From: Saccoglossus kowalevskii
Taxonomy: Eukaryota > Hemichordata > Enteropneusta > Harrimaniidae
Assembly: GCF_000003605.2 (NCBI RefSeq)
Contig: NW_003140814.1
Span: 30,065 to 56,384 of the forward strand
Length of the DNA: 26,320 bases
Reading direction: 5' to 3'
Made by a program: the position numbers and the translations under genes. The notes under the pieces were generated by a model. The model made no database searches and was not told the origin of the DNA. It saw only the letters and a list, made by a program, of their open reading frames with translations. Shown one piece after another: positions 1 to 11,942 of the stretch. How positions within the stretch are numbered: position 1 is the first letter of the stretch; each line of letters begins with the position of its first letter.

Positions 1-668
1 AATGACCTGCAGTCTTAGATGCTATTGGTACCATGTGTGATGGAGAATGGTCTGGTAGTCGTAGATACTGTTGGTACCATTGTGTGATGGAGAATGGCCA
101 GGTAGTCGTAGATACTGTTGGTACCATTGTGTGATGGCAAATGGACTGGTAGTTTTGAATACTGTTTGTACCAATGTGTGATGGAAAATGACCCTGCAGT
201 CTTAGATGCTATTGGTACCATTGTGTGATGGAGAATGGTCTGGTAGTCGTAGATACTGTTGGTACCATTGTGTGATGGCAAATGGCCTGGTAGTCCTGGT
301 TACTGTTGGTACCAATGTGTGGTGGCAAATGAACTAGTAGTTTTGAATACTGTTGGTACCAGTGTGTGATGGAGAATGGCCTGGTAGTCGTAGATACTGT
401 TGGTACCATTGTGTGATGGCAAATGGCCTGGTAGTCCTGGGTACTGTTGGTACCAATGTGCGGTGGCAAATGGACTGGTAGTTTTGAATACTGTTTGTAC
501 CAATGTGTGATTGAAAATGACCCTGCAGTCTTAGATGCTGTTGGTACCAGTGTATGATGGAGAATGGTCTGGTAGTCATAGATACTGTTGGTATCATTGT
601 GTGATGGCAAATGGCCTGGTAGTCCTGGTTACTGTTTGTACCAATGTGTGATGGCAAATGGCATGGGA
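1..668. repeat. Minisatellite, about 47-bp units, about 14 copies
   Basis: Landmark GGTACC (or TGTACC) recurs at 27, 73, 120, 167 and 214 and onward, so the period is 46-48 bp. The array begins before the window and stops near 668. Units fall into types by their variable middle: A (GCAGTCTTAGATGCT), B (GTCGTAGATACT), C (GTCCTGGTTACT) and D (GTTTTGAATACT). The order reads roughly A B B D A B C D B C D A B C, so blocks of several units were duplicated together. Long open frames on the minus strand (for example 209-610) come from the repeat itself: 47 is not a multiple of three, so the same peptides cycle through all frames. There is no sign of a real gene. Confidence 0.95.
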
Positions 669-1518
669 GACTAGTGGAAAAAGACTGCTGACTTATGTAC
701 AGAGCCAATTTGTTTTGTGGGCTAAATCACGATCACGATGTTGAGGGACTATAGCTAAATAAATCATACTGTGTCGGTACGAGGGAGAAATTGGGTGTTT
801 GTCTGTAGAGGGCGCTGTAGATGTGTATCTCTAACAGGGCTTTTCCAAGTTATAATCGTATTGTATACCATTAGTTCACATTATTTTGTTTTATTAAATG
901 TCTATGTCAGCTGATGTATTCACCAGTCGGATGCAGCTACATTGAAACAAGAATAATTGTTTAATGATGATGTGTGTGTGTGTTTTTGGCGGGGTGTGAT
1001 AATATCTTAATTAAAATTGGATCAAAAGGTCATATCACCATTGAAAAGAAATAATGATAGCTTTTTTTTTAATTCTTTAAAAGTAGTAACGGTTGACTTT
1101 GGCATTCAAGAGAAACAGGTCGATTTATTACGATTTATCATGATTTAAAAATTGTACAAAGGTCTTTGGCAGCCTGACCTTGACTTTTCAAGTATTTTCA
1201 ACGTGTGTGAAGTAAGTTTGCTCATTGTGTCAACTGCCGGGGTTATCTGCTGTTAAAATACTGCAGCGGACGAGAATGGTCGACAGCACCGGGACGTTTA
1301 ATGTCACAGTTGTCTCGCCTGGATATTTATTGCTAATTTGTCGAACACCGAATCGTGTTAGATATGGGACCCATAGCATCGTATATATACTACTAGTACA
1401 TTGTAAAATACTGTACATTGTTTGTTTGTTTGTTTGTGCAAAATAAGAAACGTGCAGTGCGACGACTGTAACGCTCCGAGATAGAATTTGTATTCAGCAC
1501 TTGAGCAATACAGTCATT
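669..1518. other. Non-coding flank, nothing recognised
   Basis: No ORF with protein-family character, no RNA gene and no clear repeat were seen, apart from a short TG run near 970-982. The short plus-strand frame at 1225-1446 has no recognisable motif. CpG density rises from about 1200 on. Confidence 0.5.
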
Positions 1519-1667
1519 GGATCGTTAAAGCGCGGTGGTCGTCGCGCAGCGAGTGTTCAAATTTCATGTAAATAAACAATGTATTTTACACGCGTTGTAT
1601 ACTTACGTCGCTATGAGTCCCGTATCAAACAGGACGCAGAACGACGACTACCGCCCTTTAAGAATCC
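1519..1667. mobile_element. Short inverted-repeat element (MITE-like), about 150 bp
   Basis: The left arm around 1523-1547 contains TTAAAGCGCGGTGGTCGTCG. The reverse complement of the right arm (1642-1662) contains TTAAAGGGCGGTAGTCGTCG, with two differences in 20 bases. GGAT (1519-1522) and ATCC (1664-1667) extend the match outward with a gap. The interior has no ORF. No clear target-site duplication was found, so the exact ends and the superfamily are open. Confidence 0.6.
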
Positions 1668-1903
1668 ACCAAAAATGTCTATAGTTTCGTTGACAATTTA
1701 ATTGGCCGAAACGTGTATAGAAAAGCGACACAATTTTATTACACCAGAGAGTAGTCTCGGGTCAGTGACATGGATCGAACACTTACCATAGTAACAATCA
1801 ACATCATTTATTTTTCATTTCTGCGTGCCTGTTGAATGTTTAATAAACGTAAATGAGAACAAAGATGTGAGGTTGCGACAACAGACATGAACATTTATTT
1901 ATA

Positions 1904-2123
1904 TACTATTCGTAGAAGGGTTAATTATTCACTGGGTTTTTAATTGTGCTTATTTCGCTGACTGGAAAATGAGCTAAATTAAAACCCAGTGAAAAAATTA
2001 AAAATTTAGCATAGAACACATTATCTAAATGATAAAACCGTGAATTTAAAACCTACTGAATATGCCTGAAATGGTAAATCAGCGAAATTTAAACCCAGTG
2101 AAAATTAGTCATTTTACAGCATA
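1904..2123. mobile_element. MITE-like repeat, family 2, copy a
   Basis: This copy shares ATTATTCACTGGGTTTT with a copy at 8083-8287, followed by alternating GTGAATTTAAA / CAGTGAAA words. Its right edge (CATTTTACAGCATA) resembles the inverted TACTGTAAAAT terminus of the other copy. The interior is AT-rich, without coding capacity, and folds on itself through AACCCAGTG / CACTGGGTT pairs. Ends are approximate. Confidence 0.6.
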
Positions 2124-4590
2124 CATTACAACGCGTGTACACTGAATATATTGTTCGTTTACACAATCATAAATAAACAATAAATGTTCCCGATTTTGAG
2201 AACGTTCAGACATTATATTACTAAAGGATGTGTCCGAATAGAATTCGTTATCGAAAAAAATGGGAAATCAATATAATAACAATATTTTATAATTTGTTTA
2301 ATGCTGTGGTCGATAATCGCTTTGTTGCGCGACTTCTCGTGCCTGGTGCGGTACGACGAATGTAACACTTTAACATCCGTTATACCCCAATAGTATTAGA
2401 TTCGACAAATCATAGCCAATGTTCAAGCTAAACTCTGGATAAAAAAAATCATCTTTCCGAGCATTGCATGCTGGGATCTCACATAACGTTTATGGTGAAT
2501 ATACCCACGTGACACGCACCTTGTGTTTTACCATTTCATTAAATTACAACTTTTAAAGCCGCTTTCCAAATAACTGTTGCGTTCTTTTATTTAAAACTAT
2601 TAATTATTAATCGAAGATTTAATGGTTTATATCATGCATGTTCAAGGTTTCACGACATTGGAGCTGCTATGTATACTAGTGCAATGATTTTCTATCAAGA
2701 TACTAACATTCCACTGAGTGGTTTTCTCAGTCCCGGTGACAATATTTATTTATTTTTTTATTTTTTGAGTTGTTTTTATTCTTGACACATACACTCAATA
2801 CTTATTTTACGTTTTTGACACTAAATTCGGGTTTCGAAAGTGCCAAACGTGCACTCAGACAAGTATGTACATAATGTGACGCGCGACTAAAAATGTGTGT
2901 ATTACTTTCTAATAACTATGACTCCATCATGTATAAATATTCTACTGCTAAAAGTTAGATAATAACTGTAACTTTGATCCAATACTCGCGAAATTGTCAA
3001 CAGGTGGCGCCCTTGCGAGTTGAGGTGCGCTCTATACAGACCAAAGAGGCACTTTTTCTTCTTACAAGTATACAATGTTACTACAGTAACGGCGATGTAT
3101 ATTGCTAAATATATAAATATACGCGCCTAAACTGAATGTTTTGATTGTTGTTAGTGCCATGGCTTCAGTTTCCCACGCAATTTGCCTAAATAATAAATAA
3201 ATACAGTTGTTCATTTTCTCAACAAAATACAAAAGGTATACATTTGTCGGCGTTACTCTGAATAACCCTCACATTTGTAATGACACTCGTCTCATTTACG
3301 ATGATTGGGATCACCGTGTTTTCTGAAAATTCATGGATTAGAATTAAGAAAACTTCTAAATTCAGTGACAATGGTTTGTATGAGCACGATATTAGATTAA
3401 AAATATGCCGGTTATATCTAGATATTTAATTGGAATACTGATTTTTAATTCAAACAAGCAATACAGTGATTCATTTTTAATATTTTTGGTAAACAACGGG
3501 ATTTGTATAATCTAACACCACGTGGTGTATTGATATATCTCCAAACTTCTAACTTTAGTTATTGTAGCAATTCTGCAATTGCGACACCCGCACACAACAA
3601 AACAAACACTATTTCGAAAATGTGGTATTAATGTGATAGTTTTTCCAATACAAAATATCCGTTTTTGGTGCGTGCTCAACAATCAAAATACCGAAAATAC
3701 ACAGAATTATAACAAACATTATAATTTAAACAATATGTAGAGAGACTCTACCAGTACCACGGTTATTTGCTTAAAAACTTTGTCTATGGGTTTGTGAAAT
3801 GTGTACGGCAATTTGATTGGCCGAAACCTCCGTTAAATCCCTGCAGTCTGTGGTCTGTGTCAAACATTGTCACGTGATTGTCACGGCACGCAGACCATTC
3901 GCGTTCGTTATTTACATGCCATAACCATCATGTGACCATGATTTCATTTTTACATAGATATTGAGACAACTTGAAACAATGCAATCACTTTTTATAAGAA
4001 ATAATTGTCAAATTATCAATGACAGACACTATCTTGATGGGCGTATTTACTCTTTGCTCATATCGAAAAGAAGATATCTTCAAGTTGCCATATGCGTGGT
4101 CACCTAAACCGAAGACGAAAATATAAGCAAAATGATGAAACACCATACATAGATTCCTTGTAGACAAAGATAAATACTATTTAACATAAAATGTCATTTT
4201 CTCTGTGGGAAATTTGGCTAATTTTATTAAAATATAGTTTCTAACTTCTAAATATCCGAATGAATGAATGAATGAATGAATGAATAAATGAATAAATAAA
4301 TACCTAAATACAGATATGTGACTTTTAAGGATTATATGAAAAAAAATATTTCAGTCAAAATAAAAATTAACCAAAATAAAAAAAATAAAATAGTTTTAAT
4401 TTTCCATAAATTCATCATAAGTCTGAAAAGTCGGATAACATTTTTCAGCGCGTTTTTGGTAATGTAATAGCTTCGGCGACCCTTCCAGAAAATGTCATTG
4501 CATGGCAACCATATCTCGTTTACCGGTATGTTAATGCTAAAATGCTAAACTAAAATTAAAATATGCGAGTGCGTTGGTGGTCAATAACTA
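2124..4590. other. CpG-rich non-coding 5' flank
   Basis: No gene was recognised on either strand. CpG is frequent here, unlike the region after 5.5 kb. Promoter-like words occur: GCATGCTGGG at 2466-2475 (ZNF143/STAF-like core), CACGTG at 2506-2511 and 3871-3876, and ATTGGCCGAAAC at 3816 (also at 1701). The stretch may hold a distal or divergent promoter for a gene to the left of the window, but no start or exon can be supported. Confidence 0.4.
4258..4303. repeat. Microsatellite (GAAT)n grading into (AAAT)n
   Basis: Six to seven GAAT units are followed by AAAT variants. Simple repeat, no gene. Confidence 0.9.
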
Positions 4591-4599
4591 TAAACAAGC

Positions 4600-4740
4600 A
4601 AAATGGCGGAAACATTTCAGTAACACACGATCTCATTCGATCGAGTATTTGAGCCAGCGCATTTGATTGGTTCTTTTTTCGTCACGTGATATATGTTGCT
4701 ATGTGCCAGCGATTCAGCGGTTAACATACATTGTGATAAG
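4600..4740 (+). promoter_or_regulatory. Probable TTLL4 core promoter
   Basis: Three familiar proximal-promoter words are clustered: AAAATGGCGG (4600-4609, YY1-like), ATTGG (4666-4670, CCAAT box on the minus strand) and CACGTG (4683-4688, E-box of the USF/MYC type). All are CpG-rich and lie just before a strong splice donor at 4809. No TATA box is evident. Assignment to TTLL4 is inferred from the absence of other exons before 13358 and from the fall in CpG density shortly downstream, which fits the start of a gene body. No transcript evidence is available. Confidence 0.45.
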
Positions 4741-4808
4741 TGAACCCGAACTCTAGCTGTCCAAGTGTTTCCATATCGTTGCCGTTTTAACCCGTCGTTC
4801 CGTACCTG
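4740..4808 (+). other. Candidate non-coding exon 1 of TTLL4
   Basis: The sequence ends in ACCTG followed by GTAAGTATT (donor at 4809), a near-ideal 5' splice site, and lies directly downstream of the promoter cluster. The start is a guess. It contains no good ATG. If right, intron 1 runs 4809-13358, about 8.5 kb. An open frame at 4826-5041 begins inside the putative intron and looks like chance. Confidence 0.4.
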
Positions 4809-5545
4809 GTAAGTATTCTAGTCACATGTCATCAAAGTATGCTGTCATGTATGTTGTTGAATATCTATTCACCGGAGTCATATCGACACAATCACAGAAT
4901 TCGGGAAAGTACTGTAAGGAAGGGATCGGGACCGATCAGCTGTTCCTGCAGCAAAGCGACATAAGCCCTGTGCATGTACCGGCTGGGTATTGTATTACGG
5001 TGTGGTTAATTATTAGTTGTCAAATACTAAGCGTGTTTTAGTGTTTGCTGTGAACGATTTGTCAATCGGCTGTCAAGCCTCCTCTTTCCACGTGATTGAA
5101 TGTTTATTTTTGGACGTCTTGAATAATTTTGAAACTCAAAAAAAAAAAGTTCGGTAACACAGCACAGCGGTCTCAGTCCCCGTTTCATTCTACTCTTGTT
5201 GTCGTTTGCAGGTTGCAACTCCAGGATTTCACAAACAAATCATTTCACATTTGATGTCATGTTTTGGTATTATCACTATCCAAAGTAATTTCTAAGTATT
5301 ACGCATATTGACACCTAGCTAGTACTGTAGTTGCAGAAGTCGCGAAACATATTGTCAAAACACGCACAATCCTTCACCTGTAATTGGAATCTGGCTTGTG
5401 ATATAATAATGTGTGTAACCCCCACCTGGCAGTGTTTTGTTCGTTTGTTATTGTCCGGTGATCAGGTTTCGGTATGGTTTGTTAGTGTGCACGAACTGGA
5501 CCAAATGCAGTAAATTTGTCGCTCTTATTACTTTTTGGGATATTT

Positions 5546-5595
5546 ACCAGTCCATGGAGCTAAAAAAAGATCTTTTTTAGCTCCATGACCAGTCC
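5546..5595. mobile_element. Tiny palindrome flanked by 8-bp direct repeats
   Basis: Arms CATGGAGCTAAAAAA and TTTTTTAGCTCCATG (15 bp, perfect) surround a 5-nt centre AGATC at 5553-5587. The direct repeat ACCAGTCC lies on both sides (5546-5553 and 5588-5595). An 8-bp duplication around an inverted repeat is the pattern of a hAT-type insertion. Here it would be a nearly empty foldback of about 34 bp, or the fused ends of a deleted element. Confidence 0.6.
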
Positions 5596-8082
5596 TACAA
5601 TTGATTTGGGGGAGGGGGTTCAGAGATTGTCAACTTGTTATCATCACCACTGGGACTCACCAGCTACAATCTAAATCTGTAATTGAAATTCACTTGCAGT
5701 TTGGTGTTGGTCCAAGTTGACTATTTCGATTGTATTTTTATAATAATAATATTTCACACCACACTTTTGATAACCCTAAATAGGAACCTATTGTGCATTA
5801 CATTTTACATTGGCTGCAATGAATTTTCTATTTTATTTTATGGCTAACCATTAAGACAGTGTTATCATCATCATCGATGGAGAGTTAAATTAATTAATTA
5901 ATTTAACATTGTTCGTTAAATCATATTGCTTGAAATTGTTTTACCTGATCTATGTTGTTGATTGCTTTTGATGAACGAGTATGACATAGACCAAATGCAA
6001 CAATAATGTGTTTTGCAAATAGTCATAAATGACCATAGATTGTAGTTCCGATTGTCTTTTGTAGCATTTTGGTGCACCATCTAGTCGCTTGAATCAATGT
6101 TTTGTACATAGGATTTTCCCACCTATAATTCACATACAGCATTTTCAATTAATATTAATTTTGCGATGTTTTGCGATGAACACCTGTCTCTCATGTTTTC
6201 CTTTACTAGTTCAATTTGGCTGTTCCTCCTGAATTTACATGACAGTATATCTTAACATAACATGCATGTATTTTGCTCTTGTGTTTGAGAGAACTTTGAA
6301 CATGGAACATTTTGTTAGTTGAATTGATCAAATTTTGAAATAGGATAGAATTCAAAATCATGTTGCATAAAAAAGTTAGGCAAATTTATTCCCAGTTGAG
6401 ACCCAGTGTAATGTGTGTCCTCAAAGAAATTCAGAAATCTTGTATGAATGCCTATGTACATCAACAGATTTTTTTTTATTCAATTTTATTTTTTATCAAA
6501 TTGTTTTTGAAATGCATCAAAGCACAACTATTAAGTATTGGTACCAACTGCCTACTTTTATTTTCAGACACAGTTTGTTTTAGTGTATTTTCGCTTCCAT
6601 TGTTTCGATTGATTGACTGAGTAAACCGGTAGTTCACATCTAGCAGATATCAAAACATTATTGTACTCTAGCTTTCAGTTTTGCAGCAGTCTCTTTTTTT
6701 CTTTTTGACCCTTGCTAAAAAGGGTAGCATTGTACAAATGCTAACCATTAATTTTGCAAATTCCAAAATGTGAAACCGACTGTAACAAATTAGAAGCTAG
6801 TCAACTGAATTTATATTATATGGCAGTGTTTCCTTGTGTTGAGGACAATAACGTGGTGAAATTATTATGGAGATGGTATGTTGCTATAGCAACAATGAAA
6901 AATATACATAGCGTTAACAGTGTATGACTTTGTCAGACTTGTATGTTTGGGTTATTATTATAATAATAATTGTGTAGCACATCTTGGTTGATTACAGTTT
7001 AGTCTACAAGGTTGAGTAACATCTGCTGTTTCACTATTATTTTATTTTTTCAGTGTGAACTAATTTGAATAATAGTTTACAAGGCCAAAAATGTCATTTT
7101 TGTTTTGCGAAGTGAACAAATACTTGTCAGGAAATAATATAATTTATTACACACATTGAGAATCTTCTCATGAGTGATTCTATAAATATCGAATGCAATT
7201 TATTGAATCACGATGTTTTATCACGATGTCGATTTGCTTAACCTGAAAGTCAAAAGAGCAGTCCATATATTTATTGAGATTTATTTCACATAATTGGAAT
7301 TGTGATACTAACAAATATATTAGAAGGTATCATGGAATAAATAAAGATATCCCATGCAACAAACTTTTGTACACCTAAAAAAATGTTGTATCCTTATTTA
7401 TCATCTTAAATACACACTGTAAGGTGATATCATGATTTTTGATAAATATTGATAACACCAAGAAGAAGAAAAATAACTAAATAGCAAGCACTTTTCTTGC
7501 TATCATTATTTCCGAAAGAAAATTGTTATTACAAATAAAAACAAATTTAATGGCTTTAATACGCACAAATTGTAGGATATATTTGTGTATTGTTTCTAAA
7601 TGCAGCCTGTCGCTATAATTTAGAATATACATTCTAGATGAATTATTAATTTGTGCAAAAAACAAAAGCATTAGCGAATGAAATTCATACAAGTAAATGG
7701 GAAGCTGAAATGATCGCCAATATTTGGACATACTGAAAATCATTGAAAATATGACATTTAGTACATATTTCCTTTCAGTTTGCACAAATTCAGATCAACA
7801 ATGGTTTCTTTTAACAGCCTGAAGCCCCCTTATAAATAAAGCTAATGATCTTAGAGTGCAAGTTTAAACATTCTCGTAAATATATTTTATTAAGCTGTAT
7901 TGTACGAGTATGTGCACTATATGATGTGTTGTCAATCATTCAATAATTTCATTCGCTGTAGTCTTCTTTTAGTACAATGTCAGTAATGACATGTTATCAA
8001 TTCTTATAAACATTAGTACATAATACTCAACTCATTGAAGTTACATGGCTTCCCTGCACACAACTAAATTATACATTCTACT

Positions 8083-8287
8083 TACTGTAATTGTAGTGAT
8101 TATTCACTGGGTTTTAATTTCACTATTTTCACTGATAAGTAAAATTCGCTAAATTAAATTCACATGTAAAATAACAATAAAACTCATTGTTTCTTTGACA
8201 AATTTGTGAAATTAAAACACAGTGAATATGCTCATGGCATTAAAATAGTGAAATTAAATGTTGGTGAAAATAAATGATTTTACAGTA
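8083..8287. mobile_element. MITE-like repeat, family 2, copy b
   Basis: The left end is TACTGTAATTGTAGTGATTA. The right end, read in reverse complement, is TACTGTAAAATCATTTATTT. Both share TACTGTAA. ATTCACTGGGTTTTAATTTC and GTGAATATGC link it to the copy at 1904-2123. It is AT-rich and non-coding. Boundaries are set by the TACTG...CAGTA ends. Confidence 0.65.
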
Positions 8288-8342
8288 CCCATCATTCAAC
8301 CAAAGTGCATGAACAACCACATGTATTGCCTATGCATTTGGT

Positions 8343-8360
8343 TTAAAGCTGTATTGTCAC
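8343..8360 (+). repeat. Dispersed 18-nt motif TTAAAGCTGTATTGTCAC
   Basis: Near copies stand at 16371-16388 (TTAAGGCTGTATTGTCAG), 21367-21384 (TTAAAGTTGTATTGTCAG) and, inverted, 22150-22167. An ATTTGGT follows within about 10 nt here and at 16371. Probably the end of a repeat family. The rest of the element at this locus was not delimited. Confidence 0.45.
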
Positions 8361-9801
8361 ATCTATTTGGTAATAAACATTCACTTCCTTGTTTGTTGTG
8401 TTTAGTATGCACCCAAATTCAAAACAACATAAAACTGCATGACAGATTTTATTGTAGTGAAGATGAAAAATATATAAATAATTACCGGTATATTATTGAT
8501 AAATGACAAAATATTTAAGGTTTAGACTTGAAAAGCCTAAGAACTTCATAGCTTTTCGACAACACTAATTTAATAAGGAGAACACAAGGGCTTGAACTTT
8601 AGTATTCTTGGGACAGCCAATTTCAAGATCAAAATTTACAAATTTTCTTATGATGTAAGTTTTTCATTATTTTGCATCAAGGCATTCAAAAAAGACCGCA
8701 AAGCAATTGCCTTGATGGCCCTTGTAATTTTCAGGCACCACAAACACTGTATACGCATGATGTAACAATTATATTGTGCAAGTTAGTATATCTCACAAAA
8801 TTCTTGAATTGACTCACCACTATGAATAGATATACCGGGGGTAGATAAATCATCTAGTATCGTTACAATGACTAGTCTGGTACCAGGTAATAGTCAGCTG
8901 AGTTACAGAACATATATTGCCATGAATTGGTTGCTATGTCACTATGTAAACTATCCTTATATCATTGAGGTTTTATCGTTATTCCCTAGTTACCAATATA
9001 TGACCATTGAACAGCAGAGAACAATACCGTATATATCTATATATATTTGATATTATATATATAGAATATAATGTACGTTTGTCCACATACCTTACCTTAA
9101 AAATATTTTTAAAATCTATGGTTGTTTGATTATTACAACACTTTGTTGTTGTTGAATTGCTAATATAGAAGTAAATTGCAGGATACTATGTCTTCTGGAA
9201 TCATAACTGGCTGGAATGTATTTGAGAATGTTATGGCTATAAATTTACCTATTAATATCTTTAATACATTGGTAAACCCATGGACCCTACAATCTACAAT
9301 CACCCTACACAAGGATTTATGAAATCTAAATAGCATAAACACTACAATCAAAAGTTTATGATGAATTTGCTTAAACATACCACTGCAGTGTGAACTTTTT
9401 ATTCAGTCAATAATTGTTGATAATGAACATGCTTCTCTTCATAGCAATCTTCACAATCATGTAGAGATAGTCGTCCGATCTTAGTATGATCACAATATCA
9501 ATAATGGTGTTAAATTCAATGTAAACTTTGGCGGTAGTCTTGGCATGTGAACTGTGCCTCAGGTAAGCCTACCTTACAAACTCTTTTGTATTGTTGGTAA
9601 ATTTTTGTTTGAAACGTTTTAAAAAGTTGAGTACCGGTAATACATGTGTATTGACATCTGTGGTATTCACAAGATAATCAATTAACATAATCTTAACATC
9701 ACTGAGCAGTGGATTCAGTTGTGAATGAGTTTTCAGCATTTTAGGGTGTCATCAAGTCACTGAGTCGCACATGGATACGCTGTTAGATAATCAAAATTGA
9801 C

Positions 9802-9994
9802 TACTGTAAAATACTTTATTTTCATTTGGAATTCATTTTCTCTATTTTCGCTGAAGAGAAGATTCAGTGAAAATAAAATCCATTCAATATACTGTTTCTT
9901 TGTCTTATATTTTACATTCATCTCACCAAAAATCAGTGAAAATGTCTTTTCAGCAAAAATAAATTCCAGCTATTAAAAATAAAGTATTTTATAA
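9802..9994. mobile_element. MITE-like repeat, family 1, copy a
   Basis: Terminal inverted repeats are TACTGTAAAATACTTTATTT at the left and AATAAAGTATTTTATA at the right. The interior has CAGTGAAAATAAAATCCA, a ...TTATATTTTACATTCA... block and AATAAATTCCAGCT, all shared with copies at 20048-20258 and 23905-24092. It has no coding capacity, so any mobility would depend on a transposase supplied elsewhere. Confidence 0.8.
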
Positions 9995-10112
9995 ATCCCA
10001 TATTCAAAGCAATAACCTCTAAGATTAGTCTAAGATACCTATCTCTTGAGTTTTTTCCAGAGTAGCTATTTGAATTTAAAGGACTCAAATATTACACACT
10101 TTCTAGATTATT

Positions 10113-10180
10113 TGTGTTTAGCGTCCAGCTGACAGCAATGCATGTTGGGATTTATAACAAAGACAATTTACATTTGATCA
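10113..10180 (+). repeat. Dispersed repeat with ZNF143-like word, copy 1
   Basis: TTGTGTTTAGC, then GCAATGCATGTTGGGATTTA (10135-10154), then AAGACAATTTAC. The same three blocks occur in the same order at 16964-17050. The middle block resembles the reverse complement of a ZNF143/STAF site. Probably an old transposable-element fragment. Confidence 0.5.
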
Positions 10181-11652
10181 GTGTAATTTGCAAGTGCCTT
10201 ATTTTTCAGATTGAATTTTTTGCCAACAATAAAACTTAAAATATATTGCTGCCAGATGATGCACACTGACTGTTAATAAATAAGCCTAACAGATGGCAAA
10301 AATTTGGGTTGACAATATACCGGTATTTCTGTCATTTGTGTCCTTTTTATTGACATCTTTAACAAGGCAAAATAAAAGACGTTTTACCAATTTACCAATA
10401 CCTAATTAATAATGACTTCAACATACAGATTCTTTAGTTAGAATGGAAATATTAGTGTTGTATCTAAGGACCTTGAATCAGAGTACTACTGTACATTGAT
10501 ATCAGTAAGGCATCTGGGCGTGAGAATGAAGGTGGTAGGGGAAAAAATAGAGTGGTTGTTTAAAAAACTTGTATACCGGTAAATGTATTTATTTCCTTTC
10601 TTAAAATACATGTATTGGAGGTACCTACATGTATTATAAAATTAAAATAAAGGGAATACAGGAGCTCAATGCAGACGGACTATTATTGCTACAAATGCAG
10701 TGCGCGTAGGGCCCAGTGCACAAACAAATACCAGTTCTGAATGGTTTTGATAATAAATAATGATCTGGCTTGTTTCGGTATTCATGTCTGTTTTCATGTT
10801 GCCATTTATTACTGAACAATTATGGCAGTTTTGATACTCCTGTTTAATTTTCAAACTCTTTATTTTTTAAATCCCCTTATACCTGGTAGGTACAATGCAT
10901 AATCCACTAACACATACCCCCAGTAATGTATGACAGGGTAATTTACACCAATATAAGCAGTCTAATAAAAATGATTCATGTAATTCTATTGTACCATTTT
11001 TTTTAGAACTGAGTTATCGTCACCGATGCTAAATAATAAACGAATTGCATAAAATAGTAGTAAAAAGTGGTTCACAAAAATTTATTAATAATGATGCCTT
11101 GTCATTAAATTCTATATAATTATTTAGCGCAAAATATTCATGAAATATAATATAATTTAAATGGGTATAATTTAATGTATTTGTATTGTTATGTGACCTG
11201 CCACTGTCACATTGTGTACAAGTACAGGTGTGTACCTTGATCCTTTGTATGCTGTGCTAGTAGCAACCGCGTTATGAGGGAATTCTGTTGTTTTCTTAGG
11301 ACATGTACCTGCCTACATACCTATGTATCTATGCACATTTCTTAACAAAGAACCTCTCCTGCATTACTCATACAGATTTATTCAAATACATCTGAAAAAA
11401 TTCAACAGTAGCTCAGGACACCCAGTATCTGCTACCCCGGTAATACTTGGAACGAAACACTGTAGGGATGTCATGACGAAATTATTGGTTTACAAAGTTG
11501 TTTGGATTATTATAAAATACTTTTAAGCTTAGATGTTTGATTTACATTTGTATATAAAGAATTTTACAAAAAAAATAGGTTTTTTGATTTATATGAAATT
11601 TGTTATAAGCTTATGTGTTCATTTCATGTAAAGAATGTTCTTAAGCAAGAGC

Positions 11653-11942
11653 ATCATGGAAAAGGTGTATGGTTTAGGGACAGTCTTGCATTGTCACAGA
11701 ACCATGGAAAAGGTGTATGGTTTAGGGACAGTCTTGCATTGTCACAGAACCATGGAAAAGGTGTATGGTTTAGGGACAGTCTTGCATTGTCACAGAACCA
11801 TGGAAAAGGTGTATGGTTTAGGGACAGTCTTGCATTGTCACAGAACCATGGAAAAGGTGTATGGTTTAGGGACAGTCTTGAATTGTCACAGAACCATGGA
11901 AAAGGTGTATGGTTTAGGGACAGTCTTGCATTGTCACAGAAC
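11653..11942. repeat. 48-bp minisatellite, six near-identical copies
   Basis: ATGGAAAAGGTG recurs at 11656, 11704, 11752, 11800, 11848 and 11896, exactly 48 bp apart. The only difference noticed is GAATTG for GCATTG in copy five. Because 48 is a multiple of three, two forward frames (11613-11978 and 11635-11991) stay open and appear to encode 16-residue repeats. This is a by-product of the period: there is no splice context, no homology, and the array lies within intron 1. The near identity suggests recent expansion and probably variable copy number. Confidence 0.95.

Noticed and set aside
4826-5041. 71-codon plus-strand frame behind the putative first exon
   Set aside because: It begins after a strong donor, shows no motif and fits chance length.
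5608-5620. G-rich GGGGGAGGGGG as a possible quadruplex
   Set aside because: Only two G runs lie close together; four would be needed.
7477-7785. 102-residue minus-strand frame in intron 1
   Set aside because: AT-rich composition bias (Ile, Phe, Lys, Asn), no recognisable domain and no splice support.
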